From positions 1 to 57,192 of the forward strand of contig CAZOWM010000021.1 of assembly GCA_964583615.1 (NCBI GenBank): DNA of 57,192 bases. Reading direction: 5' to 3'. The notes beneath the pieces are model-generated. The model saw only the letters and a program-made list of their open reading frames with translations. It did not search any database and had not been told where the DNA came from. Shown here piece by piece: positions 26,001-35,211 of this stretch (positions within the stretch are counted from its first letter, which is position 1; every line of letters begins with the position of its first letter). The DNA comes from CAZOWM01 sp964583615 (GTDB lineage Bacteria; Spirochaetota; B62-G9; DRHN01). The position numbers and the translations under genes are program-made.

Positions 26001-27203
26001 ATGAAAAAATTCATATTGCTGTTTTTCTTTCTCGCCGTAAGCTTCTGCTTGCATGGACAGGAGCTATTGCAGTTTAGTTACTCTGTTGGTCAGCGTTATC
26101 ACATCGAAGGCCTTGTCGAAGAAGATGTGTATAAAAACGACATCCTGTTGAAAAGTGTGCAGATGAAAAATGAGGGTGACATCACGATTACAGAGGTTAT
26201 CGGCGACAAAGCGCTTCATGAAGGAAAATTTGATTATTCTACGCGGGATGGAATCTCGGGGAATTTCGTGCTCGAGGAAGAATACCCCACACGGTATTTC
26301 AGAGATATATATGGCAATTACGAAATAGACGAAAGGTTTTTCATGCCAATCGTAAGAGGTGTTCCCACATTTCCCAAAAATCCGGTCAGTATCGGAGATC
26401 AATGGACTTCAAGAGCATATGAAGCGCACGATTTCAGAAAGGCATACGGGATCTCCAGTCCGGTGATATTCCCTGCCGCAGCTTCATATCAGTATCTTGG
26501 AAACACAATGATAGATGGGAACAATATCGCAAAGATCTCAATAAATTATGTGATTAATTATTCCCTGAAATATCAGTACGGGACGCGCTTCGATGTACCT
26601 CTCCCCTACCGTGTGATAGGGTATTTCAACCAGCTCTATCTCTGGAATCTCGACATGGGGTACCCGCACTCATATAAAGAAAACTTTGACTATGTATTCA
26701 TCATGTCAAATGGGGAAACACTGGAATATTCAGGAAAATCAGAAGCAGCGCTCACAGCCACGGAACAGCTGGAACATAGTGATGCGGTCTTAAAAAATAT
26801 AGAGAGCAGATTGAAGGAAAACATACCTTCGGTCATTGTAACAGGAACAGAACAGGGAATCGTGATCAATGTCGGGGAAATTCTCTTCAAGTTCGACTCT
26901 GACGTACTATCCGACACCGCGTCAATTGATCTCGACAATATCGTTGAAGTTCTCAGGGAATTTTCTGAAAGGAGAATACGTGTAATCGGACACACTGACA
27001 GTACTGGTCCCGAAGATTACAATCTCTCGCTTTCTCTGAGACGAGCTCGAAGAACCGCGACAGAGCTGAAACTGAGGGCGCCTGAACTCGATAAAAGAAT
27101 CACCTACATTGGAATGGGTGAGAGTAGACCTCTCATCAGTAATGATACTGAGGAAGGGAGAAGAAAAAACAGGCGGGTTGAAATAATCATCATGAACAAG
27201 TAA
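26001..27203 (+). CDS. OmpA-like peptidoglycan-binding outer-envelope protein
   Basis: The 400-residue protein has a signal peptide (KKFILLFFFLAVSFCLHGQ). An N-terminal region of about 240 residues is rich in beta structure without a recognised family name. A C-terminal OmpA domain (about 280-400) follows. The latter shows the peptidoglycan-contact pattern VIGHTDSTGPEDYNLSLSLRRA and ends GRRKNRRVEIIIM. In diderm spirochaetes such proteins tether the outer membrane to the cell wall, but the N-terminal part need not be a classical eight-strand barrel. Ribosome-binding site AGAGGA. It follows the sugar operon on the same strand, probably with its own promoter. Confidence 0.85.
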   Translation: MKKFILLFFFLAVSFCLHGQELLQFSYSVGQRYHIEGLVEEDVYKNDILLKSVQMKNEGDITITEVIGDKALHEGKFDYSTRDGISGNFVLEEEYPTRYFRDIYGNYEIDERFFMPIVRGVPTFPKNPVSIGDQWTSRAYEAHDFRKAYGISSPVIFPAAASYQYLGNTMIDGNNIAKISINYVINYSLKYQYGTRFDVPLPYRVIGYFNQLYLWNLDMGYPHSYKENFDYVFIMSNGETLEYSGKSEAALTATEQLEHSDAVLKNIESRLKENIPSVIVTGTEQGIVINVGEILFKFDSDVLSDTASIDLDNIVEVLREFSERRIRVIGHTDSTGPEDYNLSLSLRRARRTATELKLRAPELDKRITYIGMGESRPLISNDTEEGRRKNRRVEIIIMNK

Positions 27204-27208
27204 TCGTT

Positions 27209-27237
27209 GTTTGAGAAATATCAAACGCGTTTTCTTT
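27209..27237 (+). terminator. Weak putative rho-independent terminator after the OmpA-like gene
   Basis: GTTTGA (27209-27214) and TCAAAC (27221-27226) form a six-base stem with a six-base loop, followed by GCG and a T-rich run to 27237. The stem is short and AT-rich, so strength is doubtful. Confidence 0.3.
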
Positions 27238-27307
27238 ACACTCCCTAAAAATATGCATGTACACTATGTAAACTGCGGCCGCAGGATTGATTTTTTTTGT
27301 CCGATTC

Positions 27308-27469
27308 CTACTCACCAATAAATCTTTTCTTTGTTTCGCCCTTTATCATTTGACTATAAGCTATAATTAGGTTCAAATTTCTGCAGAACTCATCATCTGA
27401 TATTACACGGAACGGATCGAAACTTGACGTTTTCATGTAAACACTCTTTATCGTTTTCTGTTTTTCCAT
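27308..27469 (-). CDS. Small hypothetical protein (53 residues)
   Basis: A 53-codon frame on the minus strand starts with ATG at 27469 directly after a strong ribosome-binding site (GGAGGG, five bases before the start). The peptide is hydrophilic, begins MEKQKTIKSVYMKTSSFDPF and ends in a basic KGETKKRFIGE. There is no membrane segment or known motif. It lies alone in a 570-base AT-rich gap, with no conserved neighbour to hint at function. The start signal is the main evidence that it is real. Confidence 0.45.
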   Translation of the reverse strand: MEKQKTIKSVYMKTSSFDPFRVISDDEFCRNLNLIIAYSQMIKGETKKRFIGE

Positions 27470-27777
27470 AAATTCCCTCCACATCCGTCTTTTGCTTTAC
27501 ATTTACGATTTCAATTATTTATATGCATGTTACATGCCAGTTATAAAATAATTGTTTTTTTTAAATATATATATTTTAATAATTAAAAAATATATTTTAT
27601 TCTTTTTTCTCATTTGCTCGAGGGAATTGGATTATGTGTCATTTTGACATGCAATATATTTTCTGATTTGAAGACTTTTGACCCAATTGTATGTGCATTG
27701 CACTGAAACAGTGTTAATGGAGGATCGAAGTAACAAGAGGTCTTCCCGAGAGGACGAAAAAAATAAAACCCCTTCTT
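27470..27777. other. AT-rich intergenic stretch without recognisable gene
   Basis: These 308 bases are strongly AT-rich, especially 27530-27610. Apart from the promoter-side sequence of the small minus-strand gene I see no coding frame, RNA gene, riboswitch or repeat. Confidence 0.5.
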
Positions 27778-28179
27778 TTACCGGTGCCCGTGCCCCATTT
27801 CACCCTTGTGCTTGTCGTGTTTCGACGGATCATAGCTCTTTGTTGTGACAGTGCTGTACTCACCGTCTATGATCCGTAAAAGAACATCTTTCACCGTACC
27901 GGCGACGCCTACAACTGGTGATATGTGCAATTCCTCGAATAGACCGACGGCGCGCGGTCCCATACCGCCTGCTACAATAATCTGGGCGTCTTTTTCTGCA
28001 ATATATTTCGGAACTGCATTCGGGATATGAGATTGATAATAAGGGTTTTCTTCTCCTTGTATACCGATTACTTCTTTTCCCTCTATCTCCACAAAAACGT
28101 AAAAAAGACACCTCCCAAAGTGGTGTGCAATTGTCGAATCAAGTCCCTTGTTTTCATTGGAAGAAAAAGCTAATTTCAT
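27778..28179 (-). CDS. NifX/NafY-type (dinitrogenase iron-molybdenum cofactor) domain protein with His-rich tail
   Basis: The family binds metal clusters or cofactors. From ATG at 28179, which follows GGAGGAC, the protein has 133 residues; the frame is open upstream to 28290. It shows the NifX/NafY/NifB-C-terminal pattern: MKLAFSSNENKGLDSTIAHHFGRC, an AQIIVAGGMGPRAVGLFEE motif, and VGVAGTVKDVLLRIIDGE. The last 17 residues are rich in histidine and charged residues (KHDKHKGEMGHGHR), a likely metal-binding tail. No nitrogenase gene is in view, so a general iron-sulfur or molybdenum role is more likely than nitrogen fixation. Confidence 0.85.
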   Translation of the reverse strand: MKLAFSSNENKGLDSTIAHHFGRCLFYVFVEIEGKEVIGIQGEENPYYQSHIPNAVPKYIAEKDAQIIVAGGMGPRAVGLFEELHISPVVGVAGTVKDVLLRIIDGEYSTVTTKSYDPSKHDKHKGEMGHGHR

Positions 28180-28325
28180 AATTGTCCTCCAGAGCATATA
28201 GGTGAAATGTAGTAAAATATTTTTCTTTTGTCCAGGGCAAATCACAGAACGAAGGAGCAGAAAAATTGATTTACTTTTTTTCCTTCGCACCCTACTATCT
28301 GTTGAAAAGAACTATGGAGCGAGTA

Positions 28326-29723
28326 ATGTCACTCATGGTCAGTGTGTCCGGCATACGGGGAGTCTTCGGGAAAGATCTCACCCCGCCGCTTATCCTGAAG
28401 TACGTGTGTGCGTTTGTGCATGTGATGAAAGCCCGGAAGAAGACAATTCTTATTGGAAGAGACACGAGAGAAAGCGGTCGAATCATTGAACACATCATAC
28501 AAGGAACGCTTGCAGCTCTTGGTGTCGATACCATTACGATAGGAACAGTTCCCACCCCTACAGTGCTCTTCATGACCAGAAAACTTCATTGCATAGGCGG
28601 AATTGCCGTTACTGCCAGTCACAACCCTTCCCAATGGAATGCACTAAAATTTTGCAATCAAAAAGGACTCTTTCTGGAAGAAACGAAAATAAAAAAAATG
28701 ACTGAATATGTGAATCAGGAACATACTTCACCTCGCCTCTGGCAGGACTCCCACGAACTGGGGCGATATACGTCTGACATGAACGCGTACCTGCAGCATG
28801 CAGATTCAGTTATTCAGTGGATTGATCACGATTCCATCCGAAAACAGGGTTTCAGAGTTGTAATCGACCCAGGTGGAGGAGCCGGAACAAGGATAGATAG
28901 ATATTTTCTCGAAGCGCTTGGCTGCCGCGTTGTGAGTATTCACGACCGTATGAATGAAAAACCGCGAGGAACATATTTCCCAAGAGGCCCTGAACCTGTG
29001 CCGGAAAATCTTTCACGGTTGTGCGGTATTGTCACCGCTGAAAAGGCTCACATCGGTTTTGCACAGGACCCCGACGCCGACAGACTCGCAGTTGTATCAG
29101 AAAAAGGGGTTGCAATAGGTGAGGAATACACGCTCGTGCTTGCAGGAGAAGCATATCTTCGAAGAAAAAAAACAGACATTGTGTGCAATATGTCCACATC
29201 AATGATGATGGATGATCTTGCTCAAAAGCATTCTGTGCAGCTTTTGAGATCAAAAATCGGAGAAGCACATGTCACCTCAAAGCTTATTCGACACAATCTC
29301 TTTTTTGGAGGAGAGGGGAATGGTGGTGTGATTGTTCCTGAAATCAATCCCTGCAGAGATAGTATTGTTGCAATGGGTTTGGTCCTTTCACTTCTTTCAC
29401 AAGATCGCAAACCGCTATCCGCTGTTATAAGTGAAATGCAATCTTATGCAATGCGAAAAGAAAAAATAGATTTATCGACGCAAAATAATAAGTCCGCAAT
29501 TGAAGATATTAAGTCCGAGCTGAAAGAAATGTTCCCACATCATTTAATAAATTTTCTAGATGGTATTAAAATATATAACTCAACAGAATGGTTACACATT
29601 CGTCCATCGAACACTGAACCTATTTTTCGTATTATTGCAGAATCCCCAGTAGTAAACAGGACAAATTTTCTTGTTGATTCAGGAATAAGAGTAATCAAAA
29701 GTATTTATCAACAACCTTTCTAG
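28326..29723 (+). CDS. Phosphohexomutase (phosphoglucosamine mutase/phosphomannomutase family)
   Basis: This alpha-D-phosphohexomutase interconverts hexose 6- and 1-phosphates, giving precursors for peptidoglycan or surface glycans. In 465 residues it carries VSVSGIRGVFG at the N-terminus and the phosphoserine loop TASHNPSQWN. The magnesium site DPDADR, the sugar-specificity loop GEGNGGV and the phosphate-binding loop RPSNTEPIFRI follow. The loop favours GlmM/ManB-type enzymes, but glucosamine against mannose is not certain. ATG at 28326 was chosen because GGAG lies six bases upstream and the family starts right before VSVSGIRG; the frame opens at 28266. The last 300 bases are more AT-rich than the rest. 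Confidence 0.9.
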   Translation: MSLMVSVSGIRGVFGKDLTPPLILKYVCAFVHVMKARKKTILIGRDTRESGRIIEHIIQGTLAALGVDTITIGTVPTPTVLFMTRKLHCIGGIAVTASHNPSQWNALKFCNQKGLFLEETKIKKMTEYVNQEHTSPRLWQDSHELGRYTSDMNAYLQHADSVIQWIDHDSIRKQGFRVVIDPGGGAGTRIDRYFLEALGCRVVSIHDRMNEKPRGTYFPRGPEPVPENLSRLCGIVTAEKAHIGFAQDPDADRLAVVSEKGVAIGEEYTLVLAGEAYLRRKKTDIVCNMSTSMMMDDLAQKHSVQLLRSKIGEAHVTSKLIRHNLFFGGEGNGGVIVPEINPCRDSIVAMGLVLSLLSQDRKPLSAVISEMQSYAMRKEKIDLSTQNNKSAIEDIKSELKEMFPHHLINFLDGIKIYNSTEWLHIRPSNTEPIFRIIAESPVVNRTNFLVDSGIRVIKSIYQQPF

Positions 29724-29766
29724 ATATTATTATTTATTAAACATCATATTGAGGTATGTGTATACG

Positions 29767-31029
29767 ATGAACAATATTTTTCAAGATAAACGAAAAGATG
29801 ATTCGCCTCTCTCAAACCGTCTTGCTCCTGAAACACTCGAATGTTTTTTTGGACAAGAAAAAATTGTCGGAAAAAACGGGATTATCCGAAAACTCATGGA
29901 AAAAGACCGAATCGTGTCTGCAATATTTTTTGGGCCGCCTGGATGCGGAAAAACAGCACTCGCGCGAATAATCGCTTTACACACAAAAAGGGATTTTATC
30001 AGACTCAACGCGGTAACAGCTCGAATCGAGGACCTGAGAAACGCAATCACACGAGCAGAAAAAAATCAGCTGGTTGGGATTGGTACGATTGTCTTTATCG
30101 ACGAAATACATCGATTCAACAAAATGCAGCAGGACGGCTTGCTTCCGAGTCTCGAAGACGGAACATTTACTCTTATCGGAACAACGACAAAGAATCCATA
30201 CTTTTCACTTATCCCGCCTCTAAGATCTCGAGTACTCCTTTTCGAATTCGAACGGCTCTGTTCAGAGAATTTGAGAAATATTCTCCATCAGGCACAAGAG
30301 ACTCTTGGTATTGAAATCGATGAGGATGCTTCGCACTACCTTGTAGAGTTTGCAAACGGCGATGCCAGGCGAATGCTCAATCTCCTCCAAACGGCGCTTA
30401 CTGTTTCAGAGCAAAGGCTGACCATGGAGGTCATCGAAAATCTCATCACGAAACAGACGATTCTTTATGACAGGGAAGAGAGTTACCATTTCGACGTTAT
30501 TTCGGCCTTTATTAAATCCGTCAGGGGGTCAGACCCTGACGCAGCGCTCTATTGGCTCGCACTGATGCTCGAAGCTGGGGAAGACCCACTCTATATAGCA
30601 CGAAGACTCATTGTTCTTGCGAGTGAGGACATCGGGCTCACGAATTCACTTTCTCTTGTTCTCGCGGAAACGGCCTTTGACGCAGTTGACAGGCTCGGTA
30701 TGCCGGAGGCGCGAATCATACTCTCTCACGTCACGATATATCTATCCCTTCAGCCGAAGAGCAACTCCAGCTACACGGCAATTGAGAAAGCACTCGAATA
30801 CGTGAAACATCACAAAACGATCGACGTGCCTCCCTATCTTCGCGCTTCCCACCCTGCGAATAAATTCTATAAATACCCACACGATTATCCACTTCATTAC
30901 GTACATCAGGACTATCTTGGAAAAACGCTGCGTTTTTACACTCCCGATGAAAAACCTCTCGGCCATGAGAAAGACATAAAACGAAGATTCGACTATCTCA
31001 TACAGCTCCGAAAAACGAGGAAAATATAA
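29767..31029 (+). CDS. rarA: Replication-associated recombination protein RarA (MgsA)
   Basis: RarA is a clamp-loader-like AAA+ ATPase that acts at stalled replication forks. Its ~420 residues show RLAPETLECFFGQ, Walker A FFGPPGCGKTAL, Walker B VFIDEIHRF, sensor LIGTTTKNPYFS, and LRSRV. The C-terminal tetramerisation part follows, with DPDAALYWLALMLEAGEDPLYIARRLIV and the ending KFYKYPHDYPLHYVHQDYL. ATG at 29767 gives the standard N-terminus; the frame opens from TTG at 29749. The following cyclo-ligase starts one base after the stop, so they are co-transcribed. Confidence 0.95.
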   Translation: MNNIFQDKRKDDSPLSNRLAPETLECFFGQEKIVGKNGIIRKLMEKDRIVSAIFFGPPGCGKTALARIIALHTKRDFIRLNAVTARIEDLRNAITRAEKNQLVGIGTIVFIDEIHRFNKMQQDGLLPSLEDGTFTLIGTTTKNPYFSLIPPLRSRVLLFEFERLCSENLRNILHQAQETLGIEIDEDASHYLVEFANGDARRMLNLLQTALTVSEQRLTMEVIENLITKQTILYDREESYHFDVISAFIKSVRGSDPDAALYWLALMLEAGEDPLYIARRLIVLASEDIGLTNSLSLVLAETAFDAVDRLGMPEARIILSHVTIYLSLQPKSNSSYTAIEKALEYVKHHKTIDVPPYLRASHPANKFYKYPHDYPLHYVHQDYLGKTLRFYTPDEKPLGHEKDIKRRFDYLIQLRKTRKI

Positions 31030-31030
31030 G

Positions 31031-31615
31031 ATGAAAAGAAAGTTGAGAAAAAAAGCACAAATCATACGTGACAGTATACCATATGCGGAGAAATCAAGGT
31101 TGGATAAGAAAATCACTGAAAACCTTATATCGTGGAGTATTTTCCAAAACTCCAAATACATCTTCTGCTATGTCAGCTTCAGAAGCGAGGTCGATACAAT
31201 GCAGATACTCTACCACGCTCTCAATGAAAATAAAATAGTCACTGTACCAGAGATAAACATGCATGCAAAGCAGATGAAAGCCTGTATCATTTCAAGTATC
31301 TCAGAAAGCCTTGTGAGCGGTGAATACGGCATACAAAAGCCTCTGCCCGTCTGCCCTGAAGCCGACTATGAAAAAATCGACCTCATTATAGCTCCTGGGC
31401 TCGCATTTTCGCCAAAGGGAGAACGCCTCGGACACGGAGGCGGGTATTACGATAGATTTCTCGAGAAATACTGCGAAATTACGACCTGCGCGCTAACTTA
31501 TGATATACTCATATTTGACTCTTTACCGGTAAAGGATCATGACCGACCTGTCGATTATTTAATAACAGAGTCGGGGGTAAAAAACACACAGAGAGAGCAG
31601 GAAAATGGGAGATGA
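31031..31615 (+). CDS. 5-formyltetrahydrofolate cyclo-ligase
   Basis: This cytoplasmic enzyme converts 5-formyl-THF to 5,10-methenyl-THF with ATP, salvaging one-carbon folate. Its 194 residues contain the basic N-terminus KRKLRKKAQIIRDSIP, a FCYVSFRSEVDT segment, LIIAPGLAFSPKGERLGHGGGYYDRFL (ATP and metal site) and the ending PVKDHDRPVDYLIT. The end overlaps the metallo-hydrolase gene by 11 bases. Confidence 0.92.
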   Translation: MKRKLRKKAQIIRDSIPYAEKSRLDKKITENLISWSIFQNSKYIFCYVSFRSEVDTMQILYHALNENKIVTVPEINMHAKQMKACIISSISESLVSGEYGIQKPLPVCPEADYEKIDLIIAPGLAFSPKGERLGHGGGYYDRFLEKYCEITTCALTYDILIFDSLPVKDHDRPVDYLITESGVKNTQREQENGR

Positions 31616-32525
31616 TTTTACGGTTACATTCTGGGGAGTGAGGGGAAGCCATCCTTCACCTAGTCGTGATACACTGTATTTTGGCGGCAACACAACATGC
31701 CTCGAAATTACGATTAAAGAAACAACGATTATCATCGATGCAGGAACTGGTATTATTCATCTTGGACAAAAACTCGCTTCAGAATGCTATAAGAAAAAAA
31801 ACAACAAGCTCGAGCTGACGATTTTTTTTACCCATCTGCACCACGACCACACACAGGGACTACCGTTTTTTGTTCCACTTTACCTCGGGCAGTCGGTCAT
31901 TCATTTCTTTGGCCCAAAGAATTTCGGAGACGAGCTGAACACAGTTCTTGAAAGATCGATGAAACCGCCGAATTTCCCCATCGATTTCGAAAGTGTCCAG
32001 TCTGTGAAAAATATTACCACATTGAAAGAGAACAATCTCGTCATTCTCGATACACATATGCAGACTCCCAGAATCATCAACAAGTTCAAAGAAAAGCCGA
32101 ATACCTCCGACTCTTCCATACTCATCAAAGTGATGAATGATTTTTCTCATCCCGCAGATGGTGTGTTTGTATACAGGGTTGAATATAAAAACAGATCCGT
32201 AGTGTTCTGCACTGACGTAGAAGGGTACGTGTACGGGAATGCAAAGCTCATTCACTTTGCGGAAGGAACGAATCTCCTCGTACACGATGCTCAGTACAGC
32301 ACTGAACAGTACACAGGGTTGCCTACTCCAAAGCAGGGGTACGGGCACAGCACGCCTGAAATGGCTATTGAGGTCGCAAAAAAGGCGAAAGTAAAAAATC
32401 TTGCCCTCATCCACCACGATCCCTCTGCAACCGATGCACAGCTGAAAGAAAATCAGTCAAAATTCAACGCATTGTTTGAGAACCTCTTCTACGCTCGTGA
32501 GGGACTCACCTTCGTTATAGAATAA
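31605..32525 (+). CDS. Metallo-beta-lactamase-fold hydrolase
   Basis: The 306-residue cytoplasmic protein has the MBL pattern: a start VTFWGVRGSHPSPSRDTLYFGGNTTCLEI, IIDAGTGI, metal motif THLHHDHTQGLPFF near residue 75, VFCTDVEG (bridging Asp), YGHSTPEMA and a final IHHDPSATD. The VRGS.P...GGNT.C.E opening is shared with a subgroup often found with signal-transduction or phosphodiesterase genes. The substrate is unknown; phosphodiester or nucleotide hydrolysis is the most likely chemistry. It ends the rarA-cyclo-ligase operon and faces the lipoprotein gene. Confidence 0.87.
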   Translation: MGDDFTVTFWGVRGSHPSPSRDTLYFGGNTTCLEITIKETTIIIDAGTGIIHLGQKLASECYKKKNNKLELTIFFTHLHHDHTQGLPFFVPLYLGQSVIHFFGPKNFGDELNTVLERSMKPPNFPIDFESVQSVKNITTLKENNLVILDTHMQTPRIINKFKEKPNTSDSSILIKVMNDFSHPADGVFVYRVEYKNRSVVFCTDVEGYVYGNAKLIHFAEGTNLLVHDAQYSTEQYTGLPTPKQGYGHSTPEMAIEVAKKAKVKNLALIHHDPSATDAQLKENQSKFNALFENLFYAREGLTFVIE

Positions 32526-32540
32526 GGTTCTGTGGGGAGT

Positions 32541-32975
32541 TTAATCGTAGTTTTGCAATTCGGGCAGCAGTTCTGGATGCTCACTCATATATTTATTCAG
32601 CTTTTCGATATTGTTCTCACTGTACTGAATGTACTCGTCTTCAGTTGTTCCAAAGCTGGCAAAAAACTGTCTGTTTTCCCTTTCAAGAAATTTGTCTCGC
32701 TCCTCCGGCTCGAGGCTTTGAGCTCTTTCAAGCCAGAGAGCGCTTTTTTTCCGGTAAAGTATGGTGAGCTTTACAAAAATCTCCGGAGTAAACTCATCAA
32801 TAATTTCAATATCACTTTTTCGAATCTGCTCCTTTTCTTCTCCGTATCCCTCCATATGGGGTAAATCTTCTGTCTCCGAATCTTTCATTTCTTCAGGAAG
32901 GGGCGTATCTTCCCGTTTTGCACATGAGACGGCAGTCATGAGCAAAACAAAAAAGATAATGACTCTACGATCCAT
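32541..32975 (-). CDS. Small hypothetical lipoprotein
   Basis: Starting at ATG 32975, this 144-residue protein has a lipoprotein signal (FFVLLMTAVSC, lipobox cysteine near residue 19). An acidic spacer (PLPEEMKDSETEDLP) and a helical charged body follow. The body contains DEFTPEIFVKLTILYRKKSALWLERAQSLEPEERDKFLERE, read as two helices, and YSENNIEKLNKYMSEHPEL. That ending resembles helical-repeat lipoproteins annotated only as hypothetical in spirochaetes. Its start overlaps the glycosidase-like gene by 11 bases. It should be a substrate of the LolACD pathway of the window. Confidence 0.75.
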   Translation of the reverse strand: MDRRVIIFFVLLMTAVSCAKREDTPLPEEMKDSETEDLPHMEGYGEEKEQIRKSDIEIIDEFTPEIFVKLTILYRKKSALWLERAQSLEPEERDKFLERENRQFFASFGTTEDEYIQYSENNIEKLNKYMSEHPELLPELQNYD

Positions 32976-34947
32976 ATTTATCCGCCCCACTCAACTGGAT
33001 AGTATCAAACTCCACGTATCTAAAGATATAATATTCATTGAAATCAGGCAATTCAACCTTAAAACCTATTTTCTCCTGAAAGTTTGAGCAGGCTGTTCTG
33101 ATAATGTTGAAGTCAACCCTCTGGCTTTCAAAGGTGTTTAATGTAGTAAGCTCACAGGAGTCGATGTGTGAATAGGTTTCATAAAAATATACCACCGCAT
33201 CGCTTTCCTCAAGGCCCACACTCGAGAGACGTATCCTCCGAATCGGCTCTGTTCCATTGTTCTTCAGACAAATATGTCCGAGAACTTCAATGCGTTCAGT
33301 TCCTTTGATGATAATCTCATCCACTTCCACGTCAACCTGCAAATCGATTACCTGCAGGTCCTTTTTCAAACTGAACACACTCGACAGGAAAGCATTTGCA
33401 TACTCATGCAGTGTATACCCTCCCCTTCTCCCCCAGAATCCACGTGCGAGGTCGTGGAGGAAAAGTCCGGACACAAATCCGTTGTTTATGATGTTTCTGT
33501 ACCCTTCGATGTTTCTTCGGAGCAGCTCGTCAGGAGGGCTGTTGTACTGGGAATCGAGTAAATTTCTGTCGATACAGTTGCCGACAATGATATTCCCCTG
33601 CCCTTCATGAATGTAGTCTTTCCAGTGCTGCAATAGCCGTTTAAACTGCTCACTGTTCGCTTCGTAGAGCATGACTGCATCAATACTCACTCCAGCGTCG
33701 AAGAACATCACCGGATCCTGCCCGTGCTCCTTCCCGTGGTTCCACCCGAGCGTATATACCCACAGCGGTTTTGTGATCTGTGCTTCCTTTATTACCCTTT
33801 GTACAATTTCCGCGACCCTGTGAGCACGCCACCATCTCCACTTCTCAAGAATCAGAGGATCTCTTTCCACCTCGATTTTCATCGCAAACCACTTGATCTT
33901 TTCGTCCTTCGGCAGCTCATCCCAGCCTGGAGGGACCCGGATGTTGGTATCCTTCACAACGTCAGGTGCAAGCTCATATCCATCGGCGCGTCCTGTTCTG
34001 ATGAAGTCGAGCCCGACAAACCCGATCTCAGGGTCTTTTTCAAACGCCGATGCGAGTTCGATTATATCCTGAATTCTCTGTTCAGAAGATAGTGAAATAT
34101 GCTTCGATTTATAGAGATAATCTTTTTCACTATTGTATCCGATTCCAGGTTCGTACCTTCCGGGAACACCATGAGCACCGGGCACATAAAATGACATTAT
34201 ATATGCACCTATTGCCACTCCATACTCGTCAGCCTTCTTTTTTAAAAGGTGCAGATTTTCCAGAGGACCCGCATCCCAGTGACGGGATCTTTTGGTCCAC
34301 GGTTGAAAGCCGGTTGTTTCCCCGGCAAGAACCCAGACCGCATCCGTCCGCATATACTGTGCCCATTCAAGCAGGGCTCTGTAATCAGTCTGCTCCCCAT
34401 AGGGGCTTTCGAATGTTCGCCCTCTTATGCTTCCGTTCATTTCCAAATCCACAACACAGAAACCTTTCTTTACACCAGGCGGGACTCTTCGTTTTAAAAT
34501 AAATGTAAGGGTATCGTAGAATGAACACACCCTGTCCCCATAGTAAAGCTGTATTTCATACTGACCGTCCTCTTCGTTCCAATCCGGGAGATAAACCGCT
34601 TTATAACAGATTTGTCCGTTCCGGTCTCTTTCCAGAAGGAAGGGAATATCACGTATACCTCCTGCCGATGGATGAACAGAGCCGTCCTTATGAATTCGCA
34701 TGTAAAAAAGATTTCCGTTCAGACCGGAAATATCGTACAGGTACACGTTGAGTATCTCAAAATGATAGATTTCTCTCTTAGAGAGAACAACTCTCGGTGT
34801 CTTTATTGCAATTCTTTCAACACCGCCATTTTCACCTACCCCGATGACTTCGTCGAATATTCTGCTTTCCGCGCGTGTGCCTCCGCACCGGATGTTCAGC
34901 AACAAAAAAAGGAATAGAATGAAAAAGAGTTTTTGGAAGTTTGGCAT
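32965..34947 (-). CDS. Secreted glycoside-hydrolase-like protein (DUF4015/GHL-type TIM barrel)
   Basis: The 660-residue protein has a hydrophobic export signal (about residues 4-20). A cysteine follows at 21, but the box LNIRC is a poor lipobox, so lipid anchoring is uncertain. A beta domain (about 40-150) precedes a TIM-barrel-like region (about 165-510). Its marks are a GFCVVDLEMNGSIRGRTF opening, a repeated helix/strand pattern, EIGFVGLDFIRTG (likely acidic catalytic strand), WVYTLGWNHGKEHGQDP and IDAVMLYEANSEQF. The C-terminal ~140 residues form an immunoglobulin-like domain (IEVLGHICLKNNGTEPI). It resembles uncharacterised bacterial glycosidase-like families (DUF4015/GHL10 class). The substrate is unknown. 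It is co-transcribed with the small membrane protein upstream and the lipoprotein downstream. Confidence 0.72.
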   Translation of the reverse strand: MPNFQKLFFILFLFLLLNIRCGGTRAESRIFDEVIGVGENGGVERIAIKTPRVVLSKREIYHFEILNVYLYDISGLNGNLFYMRIHKDGSVHPSAGGIRDIPFLLERDRNGQICYKAVYLPDWNEEDGQYEIQLYYGDRVCSFYDTLTFILKRRVPPGVKKGFCVVDLEMNGSIRGRTFESPYGEQTDYRALLEWAQYMRTDAVWVLAGETTGFQPWTKRSRHWDAGPLENLHLLKKKADEYGVAIGAYIMSFYVPGAHGVPGRYEPGIGYNSEKDYLYKSKHISLSSEQRIQDIIELASAFEKDPEIGFVGLDFIRTGRADGYELAPDVVKDTNIRVPPGWDELPKDEKIKWFAMKIEVERDPLILEKWRWWRAHRVAEIVQRVIKEAQITKPLWVYTLGWNHGKEHGQDPVMFFDAGVSIDAVMLYEANSEQFKRLLQHWKDYIHEGQGNIIVGNCIDRNLLDSQYNSPPDELLRRNIEGYRNIINNGFVSGLFLHDLARGFWGRRGGYTLHEYANAFLSSVFSLKKDLQVIDLQVDVEVDEIIIKGTERIEVLGHICLKNNGTEPIRRIRLSSVGLEESDAVVYFYETYSHIDSCELTTLNTFESQRVDFNIIRTACSNFQEKIGFKVELPDFNEYYIFRYVEFDTIQLSGADKYGS

Positions 34948-34957
34948 GCTTTTGTCT

Positions 34958-35137
34958 CTATTTTTTGCTCATTTGAACAGTAATGACAACTGCGTTGACT
35001 ATCGACAGCACGAGTGCCCCCAGAATAATGAATACAATAATCCTTGTATCTCTCACACTGCGTACGAGAAAGAAGGAAGCAATCAGAGCGATGAAGAACG
35101 GAGAAAAAACGATTGTAACATTTCTAATCCATTTCAT
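34958..35137 (-). CDS. Small two-helix membrane protein (59 residues)
   Basis: A 59-codon frame encodes MKWIRNVTIVFSPFFIALIA, a short basic turn (VRSVRDTR) and a second hydrophobic segment ending in VQMSKK. Two membrane helices with a positive loop fit a small inner-membrane protein. Its stop lies ten bases ahead of the glycosidase-like gene, so it probably heads the minus-strand trio. The ribosome-binding site is weak (TTGGAAA). There is no recognisable family. Confidence 0.55.
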   Translation of the reverse strand: MKWIRNVTIVFSPFFIALIASFFLVRSVRDTRIIVFIILGALVLSIVNAVVITVQMSKK

Positions 35138-35211
35138 TTTCCAATTCTGTGAACTTTTATTATATTAGCAATACTGTTTAATCTCAAATTATTTCTATTT
35201 TCGGAAAAAAA

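Noticed and set aside
27273..27299. CTGCGGCCGCAG palindrome followed by a T run, possible terminator
   Set aside because: The hairpin would have only a four-base stem, and six bases separate it from the T run; not convincing.
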